DNA of 5,638 nt from an uncultured Oscillibacter sp. (GTDB taxonomy: Bacteria; Bacillota; Clostridia; Oscillospirales; Oscillospiraceae). Under the pieces are notes generated by a model, which worked only from the letters and a program-made list of their open reading frames with translations, ran no database searches and was not told the origin of the DNA. The stretch spans positions 1 to 5,638 of the forward strand of contig UQMC01000117.1 in NCBI GenBank assembly GCA_900542115.1, read 5' to 3'. The position numbers and the translations under genes were made by a program. Below, one piece after another: positions 5,256-5,638 of the stretch. Each line of letters begins with the position of its first letter. Within the stretch, counting starts at the first letter, position 1.

Positions 5256-5638
5256 ATGAAGCTGCTGTTCAAGCAAAGATTTTTTTCGTGGTTTGACAGC
5301 TACGATATTTATGACGAGGCGGGGAACACCGTCTATACTGTGGAGGGCAAGCTGGCGTGGGGCCACTGCCTTCACATTCTGGATGCTGCCGGGAATCACA
5401 TCGGCACCGTGCAGCAGAAGGTGCTGACGTTCCTGCCGAAGTTCGAGCTGTATGAGCATGACCAATACATCGGCTGCATCCAGAAGGAGTTCACATTCTT
5501 TTCGCCGCGCTTTGATATCGACTGCAACGGCTGGCAGGTGCAGGGCAGCTTCATGGAGTGGGACTATCAGGTGACGGAGCCCTGCGGCGCGCTGGTGGCC
5601 ACCGTTACCAAGGAGCTGTTCCACTGGACGGATACCTA
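5256..5638 (+). CDS. LURP-one-related (YxjI / tubby C2-like) protein, 3' truncated by window edge
   Basis: The frame is open from ATG 5256 to the end of the window, giving 127 complete codons. The protein starts MKLLFKQRFFSWFDSYDIYD and continues with repeated beta-strand-like units: VYTVEGKLAWGHCLHILDAAG (about 27-47), IGTVQQKVLTFLPKFELY (49-66), YIGCIQKEFTFFSPRFDI (71-88) and a WQVQGSFMEWDYQV segment (93-106). These match the LURP-one-related/DUF567 family, which folds as a tubby-like beta-barrel around a helix. Such proteins are usually about 160 residues, so some 35-40 residues are missing off the edge. No signal peptide is visible. Membrane or phosphoinositide association is known for tubby relatives, but the bacterial role is unknown. 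It is probably co-transcribed and translationally coupled with the M18 aminopeptidase. The family call is from recognised sequence pattern only. Confidence 0.85.
   Translation, partial: MKLLFKQRFFSWFDSYDIYDEAGNTVYTVEGKLAWGHCLHILDAAGNHIGTVQQKVLTFLPKFELYEHDQYIGCIQKEFTFFSPRFDIDCNGWQVQGSFMEWDYQVTEPCGALVATVTKELFHWTDT

Noticed and set aside
5214..5624. Minus-strand frame of 136 codons at the right end
   Set aside because: It overlaps the aminopeptidase end and the LURP-one gene on the opposite strand. The plus frame has an ideal ribosome binding site and a recognised fold pattern.
1..5638. Mobile elements, CRISPR arrays, tRNA or rRNA genes
   Set aside because: No transposase or integrase motifs, no regularly spaced repeats and no tRNA-like cloverleaf were found on either strand.

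Overview
The window looks like chromosome of an anaerobic, GC-rich member of the Bacillota, class Clostridia. An Oscillospiraceae-like gut bacterium fits best. This rests on strong AAGGAGG-type ribosome binding sites, GC-rich third codon positions, a class III (anaerobic, oxygen-sensitive) ribonucleotide reductase, and a clostridial-style M18 aminopeptidase. The genus cannot be named from this sequence alone.

Layout from left to right. The last 23 codons of tuf (EF-Tu, plus strand) end at 73, followed by a strong intrinsic terminator (86-118). A gene-poor stretch (119-388) holds small repeats and a possible broken coding remnant on the minus strand. A second hairpin terminator (389-422) closes a minus-strand operon whose order of transcription is nrdD (3654 to 1450), nrdG (1440 to 895), then a small XRE-family DNA-binding protein (881 to 426). 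The gaps between these genes are 9 and 13 bases. At each junction the stop codon is part of the next Shine-Dalgarno (TAAGGAG), which suggests translational coupling.

The intergenic region 3655-3942 is divergent. On the minus strand I read a sigma-A-type promoter for nrdD (TTGCAC, 17 bases, TATGAT). It carries a near-consensus NrdR box between -35 and -10 and a weaker box just past the predicted start of transcription, which is the classic layout for repression by NrdR when (d)ATP is high. On the plus strand TTTACC, 17 bases, TATAAT drives an M18-family metallo-aminopeptidase (3943-5244). That gene is followed after 11 bases by a LURP-one-related (YxjI/tubby-C2-like) protein which runs off the right edge.

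How the genes work together: NrdG activates NrdD by making its glycyl radical, and NrdD makes deoxyribonucleotides without oxygen. The XRE protein is made from the same transcript and is the least expected member. The peptidase and the LURP-one protein form a separate two-gene unit. No mobile element, CRISPR array, tRNA or rRNA was seen. The window is mostly housekeeping, and the more interesting points are regulatory: the NrdR site pair, the XRE gene in the nrd operon, the intergenic remnant, and the peptidase/LURP-one pairing.
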